64,000 nucleotides of DNA from a bacterium BMS3Abin11 (lineage in GTDB: Bacteria; Pseudomonadota; Gammaproteobacteria; BMS3Bbin11). The position numbers and the translations under genes are program-made. The notes under the pieces were generated by a model. The model was not told the origin of the DNA and did no database searches. It was given only the letters and a program-made list of their open reading frames with translations. The DNA lies in assembly GCA_002897635.1 (NCBI GenBank), contig BDTD01000036.1, positions 1 through 64,000 of the forward strand. Reading direction: 5' to 3'. Below are positions 7,720 through 17,804 of the stretch, piece by piece (positions within the stretch are counted from its first letter, which is position 1; the number at the start of each line of letters is the position of its first letter).

Positions 7720-8601
7720 CTAACAAGCATTCACTCTGTCATAGTATCTTGCTCTATACAGTAATCTCTTTTTTGCGGGATCATCACTGTCTACAGGTTT
7801 TTCCCTGGTATGGAGAACATTGTTTGATATCAATCCCATTCCAGACTCCAACCTGCCTTCAATGACATACTCAGACTCATCTAATATCACAGATTCCAGG
7901 ACATCCCTGGCGGCAATGATCTCACTATCTTCTGACCAGGCCATATCCATTTTTCTAAATGAAAATCTATGACACAAGTGGCCATCCGGGTTGGTCCAGA
8001 AAACCTTGCCACCCAGTTGTTCACTAATCTCACCGGTCTTTGGATTCTTATACTTAAAACAATCATTTCTCATCAATATTTTCAGGGCTTGCGGATCTTT
8101 ATCACGAAGAAGAATATACAAGATTTCATTATCCAGGACCTTGTTACTCCCCCCTTCAATAGCAGGTCGTTTACACAATAAGAACAAAGCCTGTATCGTT
8201 TTGTCTGATCCATAATAAGTGGCATCAGTATGCCAACGAACCTGTCTTGTTGAAAAGGGTATCGCATTACCTAAGATACCTGAATCTGTTAATTCATCAG
8301 ATCTGGAATGTCGGGTCGATTTATCTGTATTGGTAACCTCGAGTTGTTCCCCTAATTTTAATAATGAATCCATGCTCAGTTCAGCAGTGCCTGCCGTGTA
8401 AACACACATATTAGCCAATTCAACAAGTTCCAGAATCCTGGTTTTTTCTGCATTGGTAATCGCAGTCATATCCGCTAATTCAACAACCAGGTCACCAACA
8501 CTTCCAGGATAAGCCGCTAGTTTTTCCTCGCGCCATTTTTTGTAATCCTCGTCTGTATCTAAATCAAATCTCTTTGGATATTTTGTATTCCAATGTTTCA
8601 T
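7720..8601 (-). CDS. TauD/TfdA-like Fe(II)/2-oxoglutarate dioxygenase
   Basis: A 293-residue protein with the iron-binding facial triad of TauD/TfdA enzymes: H124 and D126 in RWHTDATYY and a distal histidine in NNVLHTREK near residue 265, with the 2-oxoglutarate-binding arginine in KRLLYRARYYD close to the C-terminus. Such enzymes hydroxylate small substrates such as taurine, aromatic acids or carnitine precursors. The substrate cannot be told from the sequence and no neighbouring pathway gives a hint. It sits alone between the DUF2779 gene (convergent) and a small hypothetical upstream on the same strand. Confidence 0.8.
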   Translation of the reverse strand: MKHWNTKYPKRFDLDTDEDYKKWREEKLAAYPGSVGDLVVELADMTAITNAEKTRILELVELANMCVYTAGTAELSMDSLLKLGEQLEVTNTDKSTRHSRSDELTDSGILGNAIPFSTRQVRWHTDATYYGSDKTIQALFLLCKRPAIEGGSNKVLDNEILYILLRDKDPQALKILMRNDCFKYKNPKTGEISEQLGGKVFWTNPDGHLCHRFSFRKMDMAWSEDSEIIAARDVLESVILDESEYVIEGRLESGMGLISNNVLHTREKPVDSDDPAKKRLLYRARYYDRVNAC

Positions 8602-8702
8602 CGAATGCCCCTGAGTGTTTTAGAAATTATATACCGCTGTAGTCCCAATTATTTGTAAAACTCTCTGAATCTGCCTCAGATGTTTCTAAATACCTGAGAT
8701 GA

Positions 8703-9035
8703 CTAGATACCAGAATCTTCCACCAAGTTATTTTTTTTTAAAATCGTATAAATCTTTTTGCTAGTCTTTGAAACCTTTTGAATGTCACCAAGGTTTGGTA
8801 TTTCACCATTCTTTATGCGTTGCTCCCATTCTGCGAACTCCATATCTATATATTCCAATAGCTTTTGGGGGCAGCCATAACTGCAGGTTTCTGCACATAA
8901 TTTTTCTTTAGTCATTGCAAATGGAAAGATTGACCTGACTTGCTGAATAAGATCAAGCATTGCAACTGGGGTTTTCGGTTTCATAATTGACTGCTGTATA
9001 CATAATGTTGATGTATAAGTAAGAAATCTTTTCAA
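8703..9035 (-). CDS. Conserved hypothetical protein with CSYGCP motif
   Basis: A soluble protein of 93-110 residues. The core reads PFAMTKEKLCAETCSYGCPQ, then KLLEYIDMEFAEWEQRIKNG and LGDIQKVSKTSKKIYTIL. Three cysteines lie close together, which suggests metal binding or a disulfide. The composition and helical periodicity look like a real protein and I have seen similar short gammaproteobacterial hypotheticals, but no function is known to me. The first 17 codons look less protein-like; ATG at 8984 is the probable start. Confidence 0.6.
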   Translation of the reverse strand: MKRFLTYTSTLCIQQSIMKPKTPVAMLDLIQQVRSIFPFAMTKEKLCAETCSYGCPQKLLEYIDMEFAEWEQRIKNGEIPNLGDIQKVSKTSKKIYTILKKNNLVEDSGI

Positions 9036-9121
9036 AATTGAAGCTAATCGTTGAATTGTCTGAATCTAAACTTCACATGATATACAGAACCTGTATTTTA
9101 TCAGAAAACCTGGGAGAACTA

Positions 9122-9212
9122 GAGGAAAGGGGAAAGGAAGAACACAAGGTTTTACGGTTTATGTTTTAGGTTTTACGTAACACCTAATACGTAATACTAA
9201 TCCTTAACACTT
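9122..9212. repeat. Long degenerate heptamer array
   Basis: At least twelve 7-base units in register: gaggaaa, ggggaaa, ggaagaa, then ttttacg, gtttatg, ttttagg, ttttacg, then taacacc, taatacg, taatact. Motif content drifts along the array while the 7-bp period is kept. Confidence 0.6.
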
Positions 9213-9253
9213 AATTCGCCATGACAACTCGCATGAAGGGATACTTAATCACA

Positions 9254-9433
9254 TCAGGAACCGTATGGATCAAGGGGATATCTTCTACTTATTTCTTGCA
9301 CCGCCGTACGTATGGCATCTGCATTATCTGCGTCTAATGGGATATTTAGTGCAGTACGGCATGCTGAGCATAATTGGAGCCCGGTCTTATCCATCTCACA
9401 CCTGGATTCTCCCGGTGGCATGTGCCGACCCAT
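9254..9433 (-). CDS. Possible small protein with LCSACR motif
   Basis: An open frame of 59 codons from ATG at 9433. Residues 18-48 (GLQLCSACRTALNIPLDADN onward) look protein-like: a CxxC followed by an acidic amphipathic helix. The first 15 residues overlap a short imperfect repeat in the DNA (GGGAATCCCAGGTATGG and GAGAATCCAGGTGTGAG) and are less convincing; an internal ATG at 9391 is an alternative start. It lies in the otherwise gene-free 9036-9762 stretch. It may be the tail of a decayed gene rather than a functional one. Confidence 0.3.
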   Translation of the reverse strand: MGRHMPPGESRCEMDKTGLQLCSACRTALNIPLDADNADAIRTAVQEISRRYPLDPYGS

Positions 9434-9673
9434 ACCTGGGATTCCCCCGTGCCCGGACCATCACAGGCTGTTGATATTCAATACTATTTAGGCGTAAAAC
9501 AGTCAATATTTTGGCTTAGAACACTCTTTTTGGTACCAAAATGGGCAGTGTAAGCGCTTGCCTGCTCTTTGACCTGTTACAGGTTTGCATTAGCGCTTCT
9601 TGCCTGGAATAACCAGTAACACCCTCGTTCCCGGTCACGGCTCCCACACAACATGAAACAGCTTTCAGACTTG

Positions 9674-9704
9674 CTGTGGGAGGCGCGCCCTCGCGGCGAA
9701 GCTT
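9674..9704. repeat. REP-like unit
   Basis: TGTGGGAGGCGCGCCCTCGC followed by GGCGAAGC resembles REP units with a TAGGAG/GGGAG head and a GC-rich palindrome. Related units lie at 35327, 45073 and 56529. Confidence 0.45.
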
Positions 9705-9762
9705 TTCCTGCACTAGCTTATAACACTCGACTCCCAATCCTTAGTTATGTAGATTCACACGG

Positions 9763-12700
9763 ATGCGATGGAAATTCTGGATAGACCGTGGCGGTACATT
9801 TACCGATGTCGTCGCCTGTGATGCAGAGGGTGCGTTGCATACGCACAAGCTACTGTCGGAAAATCCCGAGCAATACCCTGATGCTGCCATTGCCGGCATC
9901 CGGCACCTCCTTTCTCTCAACAACTCAGAGCCTATACCAGCAAGTCAGATTGATAGCGTCCGCATGGGCACAACAGTGGCTACTAATGCACTGCTTGAAC
10001 GTAAAGGCACACCCACGGTTCTTGCCATCACCGAGGGATTTGCTGATGCCTTACGCATAGGATATCAAAACCGGCCAGATATTTTTGCCCTCGATATTCA
10101 GCTTCCCGATGCCCTGTATGATTGCGTGGTAGAAATACCAGAACGCATCAGTGCGATCGGTGAAATAAAAAAAACACTTGATGGTGCTTTAAGCCTCAAA
10201 CGGCTGCAGGAGGCATATGAAGCAGGTTATCGATCCTGTGCCATTGTGCTGATGCATGGTTATCATACCCCTCAACATGAACAGGATGTTGCGAAACTTG
10301 CCGGGCAATGTGGCTTCGAACAGATCTCCCTGTCATCGCAGTGCAGTCCCCTGCCCCGGCTGGTCTCACGTGGTGACACGACGGTTGCCGATGCCTATCT
10401 ATCACCGGTACTCAGCCGCTATGTTAATCAGGTACGAAGCGAGTTGGGTGACATTCCATTACTATTCATGCAATCCTCTGGTGGTCTGTGCCATGCCAGT
10501 GCTTTTGATGGCAAGGATGCCGTTCTTTCCGGCCCTGCCGGCGGAGTAGTCGGCGGTATAGAGACCGCTCGCCGCGCTGGTTTCGATCAGCTGATCGGTT
10601 TTGACATGGGCGGCACATCTACCGATGTCTGGCATTATGCCGGCGACTATGAACATCAATCAGAACATACCGTTGCCGGTATCCGCCTGCGCACCCCGAT
10701 GATGCGCATCCATACTGTTGCCGCGGGTGGCGGCTCAATTCTTCATTACAGCGATGGTCGATTTCAGGTTGGGCCTGATTCAGCCGGTGCCAGGCCGGGG
10801 CCATCATGTTATCGCCGAGAAGGCCCTTTATGTGTGACCGACTGCAATGTGTTACTGGGAAAGATACAGCCCGATCATTTCCCATCTGTGTTCGGAGCTG
10901 AAGGAGATTTACCTCTCGATATTCAGGCAGTGACAGAAAAGTTTACTGCATTTTCAGCAACCAGCAAGCTTACTGAAAAAGGGGACCAACAACTGGTCGT
11001 TGCAGAAGGCTTCCTGACCATCGCTATCGAAAATATGGCGCAGGCGATAAGAAAGATTTCTGTACAGCGAGGTTACGATGTCAGTCGTTACACACTCTGT
11101 GTATTCGGTGGTGCCGGCGGCCAGCATGCCTGCCTGGTAGCCGATGCCCTGGGCATGAAGACTATCTACTGTCACCCGCTGGCGGGAGTGCTTTCTGCCT
11201 ATGGCATAGGCCTGGCGGCGATCAGTACAGTTCATGAAGTTGCCATTGGCCAGATCCTGACGGCTGATTCAGCGGCCAGTTTGCAGAAACATCTGCAACA
11301 TCTGCATGATGTCGGCCTGAATGATCTAAAAGATCAGGGTGAAGATCACACTGATACACACATACTTGCACGCCTGTTCCTGCGCTATCCGGACTCTGAT
11401 ACGACACTTCAATTCGCTTTCAGCACGGCGCCTGATGAACTAATCAAAAAGTTCACCGATGAGCATCGTCGAAAATTTGGCTATTCTGACCCAGCCAGCC
11501 CCATCATTATCGAAAGCCTGCGAGTTACGGTCTCAACACGGGCTGAGAGACCTGCTAGCGAGTTTTTTCAATACTCCGAGCAATTAACTGAAGCCGGGCA
11601 GACGGAATTCTTTAGTGGCGGCAGGATGCATGAAGCCAGTATTGTAAAGCGAGCAGGCATGCCTGCAGGGCAAACCATAAAGGGTCCTGCAATCATCACA
11701 GAAAACACGGGCACGTTGATAATTGAACCTGGTTGGCAGGCTGAAGTCATGCAGGATATGGCCATAGTCCTGACTCGGGTCGTTAAGCAAACAACAAATC
11801 AAAAACCGGAAAACAGTGACAAGGCCGATCCTGTTCTACTAGAGATCTTCAATCGTCGATTCATGACCATTGCCGAACAGATGGGTCTGGTTCTTGAGCG
11901 TACCAGCCACTCGGTTAACATCAAGGAACGCATGGATTTTTCCTGTGCCCTGTTCACACCCAGCGGCGATCTGATTGCCAACGCGCCACATATCCCTGTC
12001 CATCTCGGCTCGATGTCTGATTCTGTGCGGGCAGTAATCAAAAAATATCAAAATGATATCCATGCCGGTGACTCCTTCATTCTGAATAATCCTTACCAGG
12101 GTGGCACTCACTTACCGGACATCACCGTCATCACTCCCGTATTTGAACAGGATAAAGACGATACGCAGAATAAATCACTGCTTTTCTTCGTTGCCTCACG
12201 CGGCCATCATGCCGACATAGGCGGCATTACACCCGGATCAATGCCAGCCACCAGCCAAAGCATCAATGAAGAAGGCATCTTGCTGGATAATATTCGTTTC
12301 GTCAGGAACCATCAGCTTGATGAAAGTTTACTCAATCAGCTGTTAACTCAGAACCCGTATCCAGCACGTACACCGAAACAGAATATTGCTGACCTACGTG
12401 CCCAGCTGGCAGCCAATCATAAAGGTATCAGCGAACTGCATAAATTGCTGGAAGAGTTTGGTTTAAACGTAGTCAGTAACTACATGGATCATGTACTGAA
12501 TAATGCGGAAATGACAGTCAGAAAACTCCTTGGCACACTTGATGACGGGAAATTTTCCTGTGAGATGGATAATGGTGCGCAGATCCATGTCAGTATTAAG
12601 ATAAACCAGAATAAGCAAACTGCTGTTGTCGATTTCAATGGCACGTCTGAGCAACTGAGCTCAAACTTCAATGCACCTGCTTCGGTTTGCCGGGCAGCTG

Positions 12701-13374
12701 TACTCTATGTTTTTCGCTGCCTTGTAAACAGGGACATACCACTAAATGAAGGATGCCTGCGCCCTTTGGAATTACGCATACCCGAGCATTCATTCATCAA
12801 TCCTGCTTTCCCGGCTGCTGTCGTAGCAGGAAACGTCGAGACATCACAGATAATTGTTGATTGTCTGTTTGCAGCACTGGGTGTGATGGCCGCTTCACAG
12901 GGAACGATGAATAACTTCACCTTCGGCAATGAACAATTTCAATACTATGAAACCCTCTGTGGTGGTACTGGCGCCGGTCCGGATCATCACGGCACCAGTG
13001 CCGTGCAATCAAACATGACGAACTCCCACCTCACCGACCCCGAAATTCTAGAGCAGCGCTTTCCAGTTCGAGTTGAATATTTTAAAGTACGAAAAAATAG
13101 CGGTGGAAAAGGGAAATTTAATGGTGGTGATGGTGTTGAACGCTGCCTGTATTTCCACCAGCCGGTACAGGTTTCAATACTTGCCAACCGGCGACAAACT
13201 GAACCCTTTGGCCTGGCCGGTGGAAATGCAGGAGCGTGTGGAGAAAACTGGTATATTGATCCCGATGGGAAAATGCATACTCTACCCGCTTGTGCAGAAG
13301 TTGATGTACCTGCCGGGGGTTCGATACTGATCAGAACACCGGGCGGTGGTGGGTTTGGGGCGAAACAGGAATGA
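9763..13374 (+). CDS. 5-oxoprolinase (fused hydantoinase A/B type)
   Basis: Predicted ATP-dependent 5-oxoprolinase, opening 5-oxo-L-proline to glutamate in the gamma-glutamyl cycle; cytosolic. The 1203 residues combine a HyuA-like half (about 1-690; [11 protein letters not shown] at 8-18, [14 protein letters not shown] near 281, [11 protein letters not shown] near 450) and a HyuB-like half (about 700-1203; [20 protein letters not shown] at the junction, [24 protein letters not shown]). This single-chain architecture and length match eukaryotic and bacterial 5-oxoprolinases; split enzymes are usually hydantoinases or acetone carboxylase relatives. The start has no strong ribosome-binding site. 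The gene stands alone, with ppsR 100 bases downstream behind a palindromic repeat. Confidence 0.85.
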   Translation: MRWKFWIDRGGTFTDVVACDAEGALHTHKLLSENPEQYPDAAIAGIRHLLSLNNSEPIPASQIDSVRMGTTVATNALLERKGTPTVLAITEGFADALRIGYQNRPDIFALDIQLPDALYDCVVEIPERISAIGEIKKTLDGALSLKRLQEAYEAGYRSCAIVLMHGYHTPQHEQDVAKLAGQCGFEQISLSSQCSPLPRLVSRGDTTVADAYLSPVLSRYVNQVRSELGDIPLLFMQSSGGLCHASAFDGKDAVLSGPAGGVVGGIETARRAGFDQLIGFDMGGTSTDVWHYAGDYEHQSEHTVAGIRLRTPMMRIHTVAAGGGSILHYSDGRFQVGPDSAGARPGPSCYRREGPLCVTDCNVLLGKIQPDHFPSVFGAEGDLPLDIQAVTEKFTAFSATSKLTEKGDQQLVVAEGFLTIAIENMAQAIRKISVQRGYDVSRYTLCVFGGAGGQHACLVADALGMKTIYCHPLAGVLSAYGIGLAAISTVHEVAIGQILTADSAASLQKHLQHLHDVGLNDLKDQGEDHTDTHILARLFLRYPDSDTTLQFAFSTAPDELIKKFTDEHRRKFGYSDPASPIIIESLRVTVSTRAERPASEFFQYSEQLTEAGQTEFFSGGRMHEASIVKRAGMPAGQTIKGPAIITENTGTLIIEPGWQAEVMQDMAIVLTRVVKQTTNQKPENSDKADPVLLEIFNRRFMTIAEQMGLVLERTSHSVNIKERMDFSCALFTPSGDLIANAPHIPVHLGSMSDSVRAVIKKYQNDIHAGDSFILNNPYQGGTHLPDITVITPVFEQDKDDTQNKSLLFFVASRGHHADIGGITPGSMPATSQSINEEGILLDNIRFVRNHQLDESLLNQLLTQNPYPARTPKQNIADLRAQLAANHKGISELHKLLEEFGLNVVSNYMDHVLNNAEMTVRKLLGTLDDGKFSCEMDNGAQIHVSIKINQNKQTAVVDFNGTSEQLSSNFNAPASVCRAAVLYVFRCLVNRDIPLNEGCLRPLELRIPEHSFINPAFPAAVVAGNVETSQIIVDCLFAALGVMAASQGTMNNFTFGNEQFQYYETLCGGTGAGPDHHGTSAVQSNMTNSHLTDPEILEQRFPVRVEYFKVRKNSGGKGKFNGGDGVERCLYFHQPVQVSILANRRQTEPFGLAGGNAGACGENWYIDPDGKMHTLPACAEVDVPAGGSILIRTPGGGGFGAKQE

Positions 13375-13414
13375 AAAACATCAGAGCTATATCACAACAA
13401 TGGTAGGATTTTAT

Positions 13415-13466
13415 TGTAGGTTCGAATTTATTCGAACACAACCGTGCGAATGAATTCGCACCTACA
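13415..13466. repeat. Compound palindromic repeat (TGTAGGTGCGAAT family), copy 1
   Basis: TGTAGGTTCGAATTTATTCG and CGAATGAATTCGCACCTACA face each other around a short centre. The outer arms pair, and each half is itself a small palindrome. Copies lie at 51624 and 60288. Confidence 0.65.
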
Positions 13467-13475
13467 GCTTCAATC

Positions 13476-14300
13476 ATGAATCAACCAATCAATCTCGAAG
13501 TTTTTTTTGTTTCCGACCGCACCGGCATTACCACCGAGGCACTCGGCAGGAGCTTGCTGACACAGTTTAATAAAGGTGACTGTCGATACACTGTGCTGCC
13601 ATATATCGACACAGAGAAAAAGTTATCTGCACTTATCCAACAGATACAGACTGTAAAAAATGATAACCGACAGATAATCGTTTTCAGCACTCTATCTGAT
13701 CAAACTCACCGGCAAAGACTTATCAACGAAGACTTTTTTGTACTGGATTTATTTTCTACCTGCCTGCCTCCATTACAGGTAGCAATGAAGCAACATAGCT
13801 CACCCGCCATAGGGCAGACACACGGCATGGGTAACCAGAACCAGTATCTTGCTCGCATGGATGCAGTAAATTTTACCTTGAATGTCGACGATGGACTACG
13901 TACCAGGGACTACGAAGATGTCGATATAATACTGGCTGGTGTATCACGATCTGGCAAAACACCTACCTGCCTCTACCTGGCCATGCAATTTGGCATTCGT
14001 GCCGCCAATTACCCGCTAGTTGATGAAGACCTGGAAAAAGGTCGGCTTCCAGATGCACTAAAACCATGGAAAGCTAAGCTCTATGGCCTTGTTATCGACC
14101 CGATCTCCTTACAAAAAATACGTCAGAGCCGTATGCCTGATAGTCGCTATGCATCAATCGAACAATGTCGTAAAGAAATAAAGCTGGTCGGCAGCTTGTA
14201 TAAGCAGGAAAATATAACCGTCGTTGAATCAAGCAACATGTCAGTTGAAGAACTGGCGACTACCCTGATGCAGAGGGCCGGATTACAACGGCAGTTTTAG
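13476..14300 (+). CDS. ppsR: Phosphoenolpyruvate synthase regulatory protein (kinase/pyrophosphorylase)
   Basis: Bifunctional DUF299-family enzyme that inactivates PEP synthase by ADP-dependent phosphorylation and reactivates it by Pi-dependent dephosphorylation, so controlling gluconeogenesis. It has 274 residues, the usual length. The N-terminal EVFFVSDRTGITTEALGRSL is highly characteristic, and the nucleotide-binding loop GVSRSGKTPTCLYLAMQFG lies at about residues 152-170. The gene encoding PEP synthase is not in the window. A strong intrinsic terminator follows immediately. Assigned with high confidence from the whole-length pattern. Confidence 0.93.
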   Translation: MNQPINLEVFFVSDRTGITTEALGRSLLTQFNKGDCRYTVLPYIDTEKKLSALIQQIQTVKNDNRQIIVFSTLSDQTHRQRLINEDFFVLDLFSTCLPPLQVAMKQHSSPAIGQTHGMGNQNQYLARMDAVNFTLNVDDGLRTRDYEDVDIILAGVSRSGKTPTCLYLAMQFGIRAANYPLVDEDLEKGRLPDALKPWKAKLYGLVIDPISLQKIRQSRMPDSRYASIEQCRKEIKLVGSLYKQENITVVESSNMSVEELATTLMQRAGLQRQF

Positions 14301-14301
14301 G

Positions 14302-14338
14302 AAAGAGGCAGTATTTTCAGACTGCCTCTTTGTTTTTT
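14302..14338 (+). terminator. Intrinsic terminator of ppsR
   Basis: AAAGAGGCAGT and ACTGCCTCTTT form an 11-bp perfect stem with an 8-base loop, followed by TGTTTTTT, two bases after the ppsR stop. Confidence 0.85.
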
Positions 14339-14380
14339 ACGCTCTGATTCATCGCGCCAGTGCGACGCGATAAACCTTCA

Positions 14381-15094
14381 TCAGAACCAGGCCCTAACTC
14401 CCGCAACAACCCGGAAATCACTGACATTACGGCCTTCTTCACGCCGGTAATCAGCAGTGCCACCGTAAACCTTTTCCCAGTTGATGCCAATATAGGGAGC
14501 AAATTCACGGCGTATTTCATAGCGCAAACGCAAACCGAGTTCCAGATCAGAAATTCCGGAACCAATACGCACCTCCGGGTCATCCTTACTGAACATATTC
14601 AGCCCGATGTTCGGGGTGAGAATCAATCGCTGGGTAAACAGGAATTCATACTCAGCCTCAAACCGCGCAGATACACGACTGTCTTTGCCAAAAAATAACG
14701 CCGTATCAACTTCATACATATACGGTGCTAGACCCTGAACACCGAGCGCCAACCAGTCCCTGTTTGGCTCTGGTCGAATATCCCTGCGCCAGCCTACCTG
14801 CGCATCCCAGAATGGCGCAATTGCATGGCTGTATAGCGCCTGAATTTCCGCACTTTCCGTCTCGCCACCGGTGACCTCTCCGTCAGTCTTGAACCAGAAC
14901 TTGTTCAGATCCTTGCCTATCCAGCCCTGCGCTTCCCATACGAATGGATCATCGCCATCACCTCCACGCCACTCGAACTGATCTATGATTAACATGCCAA
15001 GTAACGGATCATCTCTCCCAGCTGCCATCACATTGGAGGACATAAACAAGGAAGATACAAGCAAACTGCCAATTATAAAGTAACTCTTTTTCAT
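14381..15094 (-). CDS. copB: Copper resistance outer-membrane protein CopB
   Basis: A 237-residue outer-membrane beta-barrel of the CopB/PcoB family, which works with the periplasmic multicopper oxidase CopA in copper tolerance. The signal peptide (MKKSYFIIGSLLVSSLFMSS, cut near NVMAA) is followed by FEWRGGDGDDPFVWEAQGWI, the conserved family start, and barrel strands to an aromatic C-terminal VRAWF. The open frame extends to 15187 inside copA, but AAGGGGG eight bases before the ATG at 15094 and the signal peptide fix the start there. It follows copA by 13 bases and is surely cotranscribed. The Met-rich N-terminal extension of longer CopB proteins is absent. Confidence 0.88.
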   Translation of the reverse strand: MKKSYFIIGSLLVSSLFMSSNVMAAGRDDPLLGMLIIDQFEWRGGDGDDPFVWEAQGWIGKDLNKFWFKTDGEVTGGETESAEIQALYSHAIAPFWDAQVGWRRDIRPEPNRDWLALGVQGLAPYMYEVDTALFFGKDSRVSARFEAEYEFLFTQRLILTPNIGLNMFSKDDPEVRIGSGISDLELGLRLRYEIRREFAPYIGINWEKVYGGTADYRREEGRNVSDFRVVAGVRAWF

Positions 15095-15107
15095 CGTCAT
15101 ATCCCCC

Positions 15108-17003
15108 TTAGACCACTTCGACTTTTCTGAACATGCCCAGCAAATGATAAAAGAGATGGCAATGGTAAGCCCATCCACCCATGGCATCAGCTGTTACCAG
15201 GAAACTGATTTTTTGCCCCGGCTGCACAACAACCGTATGTTTCCTGGGTATCCGTTTAGGATCACCGGTTTCAATGTCACTCCACATACCATGCAGATGA
15301 ATAGGATGGTTCATCATCGTATCATTGACCAGATTCATACGCATCCGCTCACCAAATTTAAGTTGAATGGGATCTGCATCAGCAAACTTTACACCATTCA
15401 CCGACCACATATAGCGGCTCATATTACCGGTAAGATGCAGGTCAATTTCACGCCCCGGTTCACGAGGGTCAGGTGTCGGGTAGAGATTAGCCAGGTCTGC
15501 ATAGGTTAAAACTCGGCGACCATTATTTCTTAGACCAACCCCCGGATCATCGATCCGAAATTTTTGACCATCTGCACGCATATCGACCTGTGGACCATAT
15601 TCCGTTTTAAAATGCTCGACTTTATGGCTGCTACCATAACCGGCCATACCATTTCCCATGCCCGCTTTTGCACCACTGGGCTGCATACTGCTATTTGCTC
15701 CGCCTCCTGTCATGCCGGACATATTGTGCTTGCTGTGATTCATACCTGGCATATCCCCAGACATCTCACTACTGCTGTCAGCTTTTTTCATGCTCGACAT
15801 ATCATTCCCGGCATGATTCATACCGGGCATATTCATGCCGCCCATGTCCATTCCCATATCGGTATGCGTGAGAATGAGGTCAGGGTCCATTTCAGGAACA
15901 GCGGCTTTCAATGACAGATCGGGAGTCAATGTTCCGCGCGCATAACCTGAGCGATCAATTGCCTGGGAAAAGATTGTATAGGCACGATCGTCACTTGGCT
16001 CGACGAGGACATCAAAGGTTTCTGCTACCCCTATGCGCATCTCATCAATAGTGACCGGCTCGATATATTGCCCGTCGGCCGCAACAACGGTCATTTTTAA
16101 TCCGGGTATACGGACATCAAAGAATGTCATCGCCGCGGCATTAATAAATCTCAGCAATACCTTTTCACCACGTTTAAACAGGCCTGTCCAGCCATCAGCC
16201 GGGTTCTGGCCATTCATCAGGAAAGTATAGGTATAGCCCGTAACATCAGATATATCTCTGTCGCTCATACGCATCCGCAGCCACATCTTTCGCGCATTCC
16301 AGGTATTGGCAAGGCCATTTTCTTTAATGTCCTTACTCAAGTCGGCGTATGTACGTTGCTTAAAGTTATAGTAATCAGAATTCTTTTTTAGTTTGTGATA
16401 CACACGATAGGGGTCCTCGTCACTCCAGTCAGAGATAACAATTACGTATTCTCTATCAAATTTGTAGGGTGCGGGTTCTTTCGGTTCAATGATAATTGCA
16501 CCGTACGCTCCCGTAGGCTCCTGAAAACCGGAATGACTGTGATACCAGTATGTTCCATTTTGATGGACATCAAAACTGTAGGTAAAGGTTTCACCCGGTT
16601 TAATGCCACCAAAGCCATTACTAATATGTGGAACCCCGTCCATTTCACTGGGCAGGATAATCCCGTGCCAGTGAATAGATGTATCTTCTGCAAGATTATT
16701 TTTTACCCTCATCGTCACCCTGTCGCCCTCTTTCCAGCGCAGGATCGGGGCCGGTACTGAGCCATTGATTGCCGTTGCATAGCGCTCTTCACCAGTAAAA
16801 TTTACCAATGTCGGGCTGTACGTAAGATCGAATTGAGTGCCGCTCAATGTCACCGGCCCATTCTGACCTTTATCCATTGAAGCCAGCAGTGGTCGGGCAT
16901 CAAGGCCCAACAGGCCAGCAGCGCCGCCCATTGCCACACCTTTGACAAAGGTTCGGCGCGACATCGACGCTCCCTGTATGGAAGGGAATCCTGGTTTATA
17001 CAT
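15108..17003 (-). CDS. copA: Copper resistance multicopper oxidase CopA (Tat-exported)
   Basis: Periplasmic multicopper oxidase of the CopA/PcoA family, thought to oxidise Cu(I) and sequester copper. A Tat signal lies at the N-terminus (SRRTFVKG at 15-22). Copper-ligand motifs are complete: IHWHGIILPSEMDGVPH, TYWYHSHSGFQEPTGAYG, HPIHLHGMW, and the type-1/3 motif HCHLFYHLLGMF at the C-terminus. A Met/His-rich segment near residues 385-440 repeats MxGMxM and MPGMNH units and probably stores copper. The start at 17003 has GAGGAAA eight bases upstream. The order CzcI-like gene, copA, copB on one strand suggests a single operon. Length 631 is normal. Confidence 0.93.
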   Translation of the reverse strand: MYKPGFPSIQGASMSRRTFVKGVAMGGAAGLLGLDARPLLASMDKGQNGPVTLSGTQFDLTYSPTLVNFTGEERYATAINGSVPAPILRWKEGDRVTMRVKNNLAEDTSIHWHGIILPSEMDGVPHISNGFGGIKPGETFTYSFDVHQNGTYWYHSHSGFQEPTGAYGAIIIEPKEPAPYKFDREYVIVISDWSDEDPYRVYHKLKKNSDYYNFKQRTYADLSKDIKENGLANTWNARKMWLRMRMSDRDISDVTGYTYTFLMNGQNPADGWTGLFKRGEKVLLRFINAAAMTFFDVRIPGLKMTVVAADGQYIEPVTIDEMRIGVAETFDVLVEPSDDRAYTIFSQAIDRSGYARGTLTPDLSLKAAVPEMDPDLILTHTDMGMDMGGMNMPGMNHAGNDMSSMKKADSSSEMSGDMPGMNHSKHNMSGMTGGGANSSMQPSGAKAGMGNGMAGYGSSHKVEHFKTEYGPQVDMRADGQKFRIDDPGVGLRNNGRRVLTYADLANLYPTPDPREPGREIDLHLTGNMSRYMWSVNGVKFADADPIQLKFGERMRMNLVNDTMMNHPIHLHGMWSDIETGDPKRIPRKHTVVVQPGQKISFLVTADAMGGWAYHCHLFYHLLGMFRKVEVV

Positions 17004-17157
17004 AATATTTTCCTCTATATCTATTCCTGATTCAGGACATGCGATCAGATCTTGTTGGAAAGATCTTTTCGCCTAAGCCCCGATAAATATTTCAGCAAAC
17101 CGAAATCAGTAGTGCCGAAACTACCACTGTGTAACAACTACTCTAAAAAGGTAGTTA

Positions 17158-17496
17158 TCAAAGGTCAGGAATAGGGGGGGGTACAATGACTGCCGGCACT
17201 CTGTCGAGGGGGTCCTGTAGACTTGAGGAAGTATTCGATATTGGTGGTGCAGGGGCTGGATTAACGGCAATTGGAAAGACCAGTGCCGTGACACTGGTAT
17301 CACACTGGGAGGCCTCGTCAGGACAGGTTTGGCCTGTAATCTGGTCACGGCAGGAACATTCACTTGTAACGACAACTTTTGTGCTTATCTCAGAATGCCC
17401 CATAGAATGCGATGCACTGGCCATAGCCAGTGGTGATATCAATGGAGATATCACTAGCAGTGCTGATAATAGGATGATTAATCGTGTTAAAGGCAT
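17158..17496 (-). CDS. Small secreted CzcI-like protein upstream of copA
   Basis: A 112-residue exported protein: hydrophobic signal segment (LTRLIILLSALLVISPLISP), then a short His/Cys-bearing part (HSMGHSEIS, ECSCRDQITGQTCPDEASQC) and a proline-rich tail ending PPPIPDL. It resembles CzcI-type leader proteins that precede heavy-metal efflux operons, in size and in Cys/His content, though identity is low. Two other proteins of this layout (26693 and 27281) each head another metal operon here. It lies 154 bases upstream of copA on the same strand. Role unknown; metal sensing or chaperoning is a guess. Confidence 0.6.
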   Translation of the reverse strand: MPLTRLIILLSALLVISPLISPLAMASASHSMGHSEISTKVVVTSECSCRDQITGQTCPDEASQCDTSVTALVFPIAVNPAPAPPISNTSSSLQDPLDRVPAVIVPPPIPDL

Positions 17497-17668
17497 ATTC
17501 TGATCAGGTCAAACTTACTTTAATCTGTGACAATTTATTTATACCTAAGTTCTACAAAAAGAAAAAATTAAACATATTCCTGACACGCTACTCTCCATTT
17601 CCAACAACGATTAACCGGTTGAATTACATCATAAAAAACACCACTCGTCATTTTTATTAAAATTTTCC

Positions 17669-17699
17669 TTGACCTGGAGTCGACTCCAGCCTGTAGACT
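17669..17699 (+). promoter_or_regulatory. MerR-family (ZntR-type) promoter/operator of cassette 1
   Basis: TTGACC and TAGACT are separated by 19 bases, the stretched spacing diagnostic of MerR-family promoters. The spacer contains the palindrome TGGAGTCGACTCCA, which matches the core of the ZntR operator upstream of E. coli zntA as I remember it. It lies 106 bases before the barrel gene. The rest of 17497-17804 shows no gene. Confidence 0.8.
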
Positions 17700-17804
17700 T
17701 CTCACAACTGGAATATTCCTGTCGAAATAATGAATATTCTTCATGAACATGAACCATGTCTTGCTACTCGCACTACATGATAATAGATCAAGAGAGATAA
17801 AAAA

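Noticed and set aside
9516-9737. 73-codon minus-strand open frame upstream of the 5-oxoprolinase
   Set aside because: Runs through a REP-like unit, has no ribosome-binding site and does not look like a protein.
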